A DNA stretch of 7,012 bases, taken from positions 1 through 7,012 of the forward strand of contig CACZQA010000280.1 of NCBI GenBank assembly GCA_902783175.1. Reading direction: 5' to 3'. Both the position numbers and the translations under genes were made by a program. The notes under the pieces are model-generated. The model made no database searches and had not been told where the DNA came from. It worked only from the letters and a program-made list of their open reading frames with translations. This DNA is from an uncultured Coriobacteriaceae bacterium (GTDB taxonomy: Bacteria > Actinomycetota > Coriobacteriia > Coriobacteriales > QAMH01). This document shows, in pieces, positions 6,802 to 7,012 of the stretch; positions within the stretch are counted from its first letter, which is position 1; every line of letters begins with the position of its first letter.

Positions 6802-7012
6802 CTAGCCACGCCCCTCGCCGTCGGGGGTGCTTGCCGTGCGGAACATGTGCGTAAAGCTCGGGTCGTAGAGGCGGGAGCGGTCGTAGGCGTCTCCAAGAAA
6901 GCCGCCGATGGTGATGAGCGCGGTCTTGGTCACGTTGTTGTCGCGCGCGGTCTGGGCGAGCGTCCCCACCGTGCAGCGGTAGACCTTCTCGTCCGGCCAG
7001 GTCGCCTTGTAG
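6802..7012 (-). CDS. cbiF: Cobalt-precorrin-4 C11-methyltransferase (CbiF/CobM), C-terminal end (5' part outside the window)
   Basis: Sixty-nine codons and a TAG stop are visible. The frame is set by the stop at 6804-6802, and the first complete codon begins at 7011. The peptide starts YKATWPDEKVYRCTVGTLA and continues with TKTALITIGGFLGD (28-41), YDRSRLYDPSFTHMFR (43-58) and a short polar tail. This is the characteristic C-terminus of CbiF/CobM, where an ATWP(D/E)E(K) segment and an LYDPSFxHxFR ending are conserved. The enzyme transfers a methyl group from SAM to C11 of (cobalt-)precorrin-4 in the cytoplasm. The N-terminal SAM-binding motifs lie beyond the window edge, so completeness cannot be judged. 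Its product is the substrate of the CbiG half of the next gene, and its substrate comes from the CbiH half. Confidence 0.93.
   Translation of the reverse strand, partial: YKATWPDEKVYRCTVGTLAQTARDNNVTKTALITIGGFLGDAYDRSRLYDPSFTHMFRTASTPDGEGRG
6811..6816 (-). promoter_or_regulatory. Ribosome binding site of cbiGH
   Basis: GAGGGG on the minus strand, within the last codons of cbiF, ends nine bases before the ATG at 6801. It supports the start that directly abuts the cbiF TAG stop. Confidence 0.6.

Overview
The window is a GC-rich bacterial segment filled on the minus strand by part of one cobalamin (vitamin B12) biosynthesis operon. Transcription runs from position 7012 towards position 1. The genes in order are: the 3' end of cbiF (cobM); a fused cbiG-cbiH; cbiJ (cobK); a fused cbiE-cbiT (CobL-like); cbiA (CobB-type cobyrinate a,c-diamide synthase); cbiB; and the 5' part of a CobD-type threonine-phosphate decarboxylase. 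The outermost genes are cut by the window edges.

CbiG (cobalt-precorrin-5A hydrolase) marks the anaerobic, early-cobalt-insertion route. In that route CbiH contracts the ring, CbiF methylates C11, CbiG opens the lactone and releases acetaldehyde, CbiE and CbiT methylate C5 and C15 and decarboxylate the C12 acetate, and CbiJ reduces precorrin-6A. CbiA amidates side chains a and c. CobD makes (R)-1-amino-2-propanol phosphate, and CbiB attaches it. The window therefore covers the middle and late corrin ring steps plus the start of lower-loop assembly. cbiL, cbiD, cbiC, cbiP and the nucleotide-loop genes are not present and may lie outside.

Packing is extreme. Junctions are TAGATG (cbiF/cbiGH), TGATG (cbiGH/cbiJ and cbiA/cbiB), ATGA (cbiET/cbiA) and probably GTGA (cbiB/cobD). 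The only real gap is 28 bases, between cbiJ and cbiET. I see no promoter, terminator, cobalamin riboswitch, tRNA or insertion sequence. The many long plus-strand open frames are shadows of GC-rich minus-strand genes.

The base composition, the anaerobic pathway and the fused enzymes suggest an anaerobic actinobacterium, possibly a gut Coriobacteriia member (Eggerthella/Slackia/Olsenella-like). That assignment is an inference from style, not proof.

The most unusual feature is an in-frame tandem repeat of four exact 36-bp periods (2084-2227) inside cbiA. It inserts four 12-residue units built on T-(S/K)-(E/K)-N-R-P-R into the linker between the ATP-binding synthetase domain and the glutamine amidotransferase domain.
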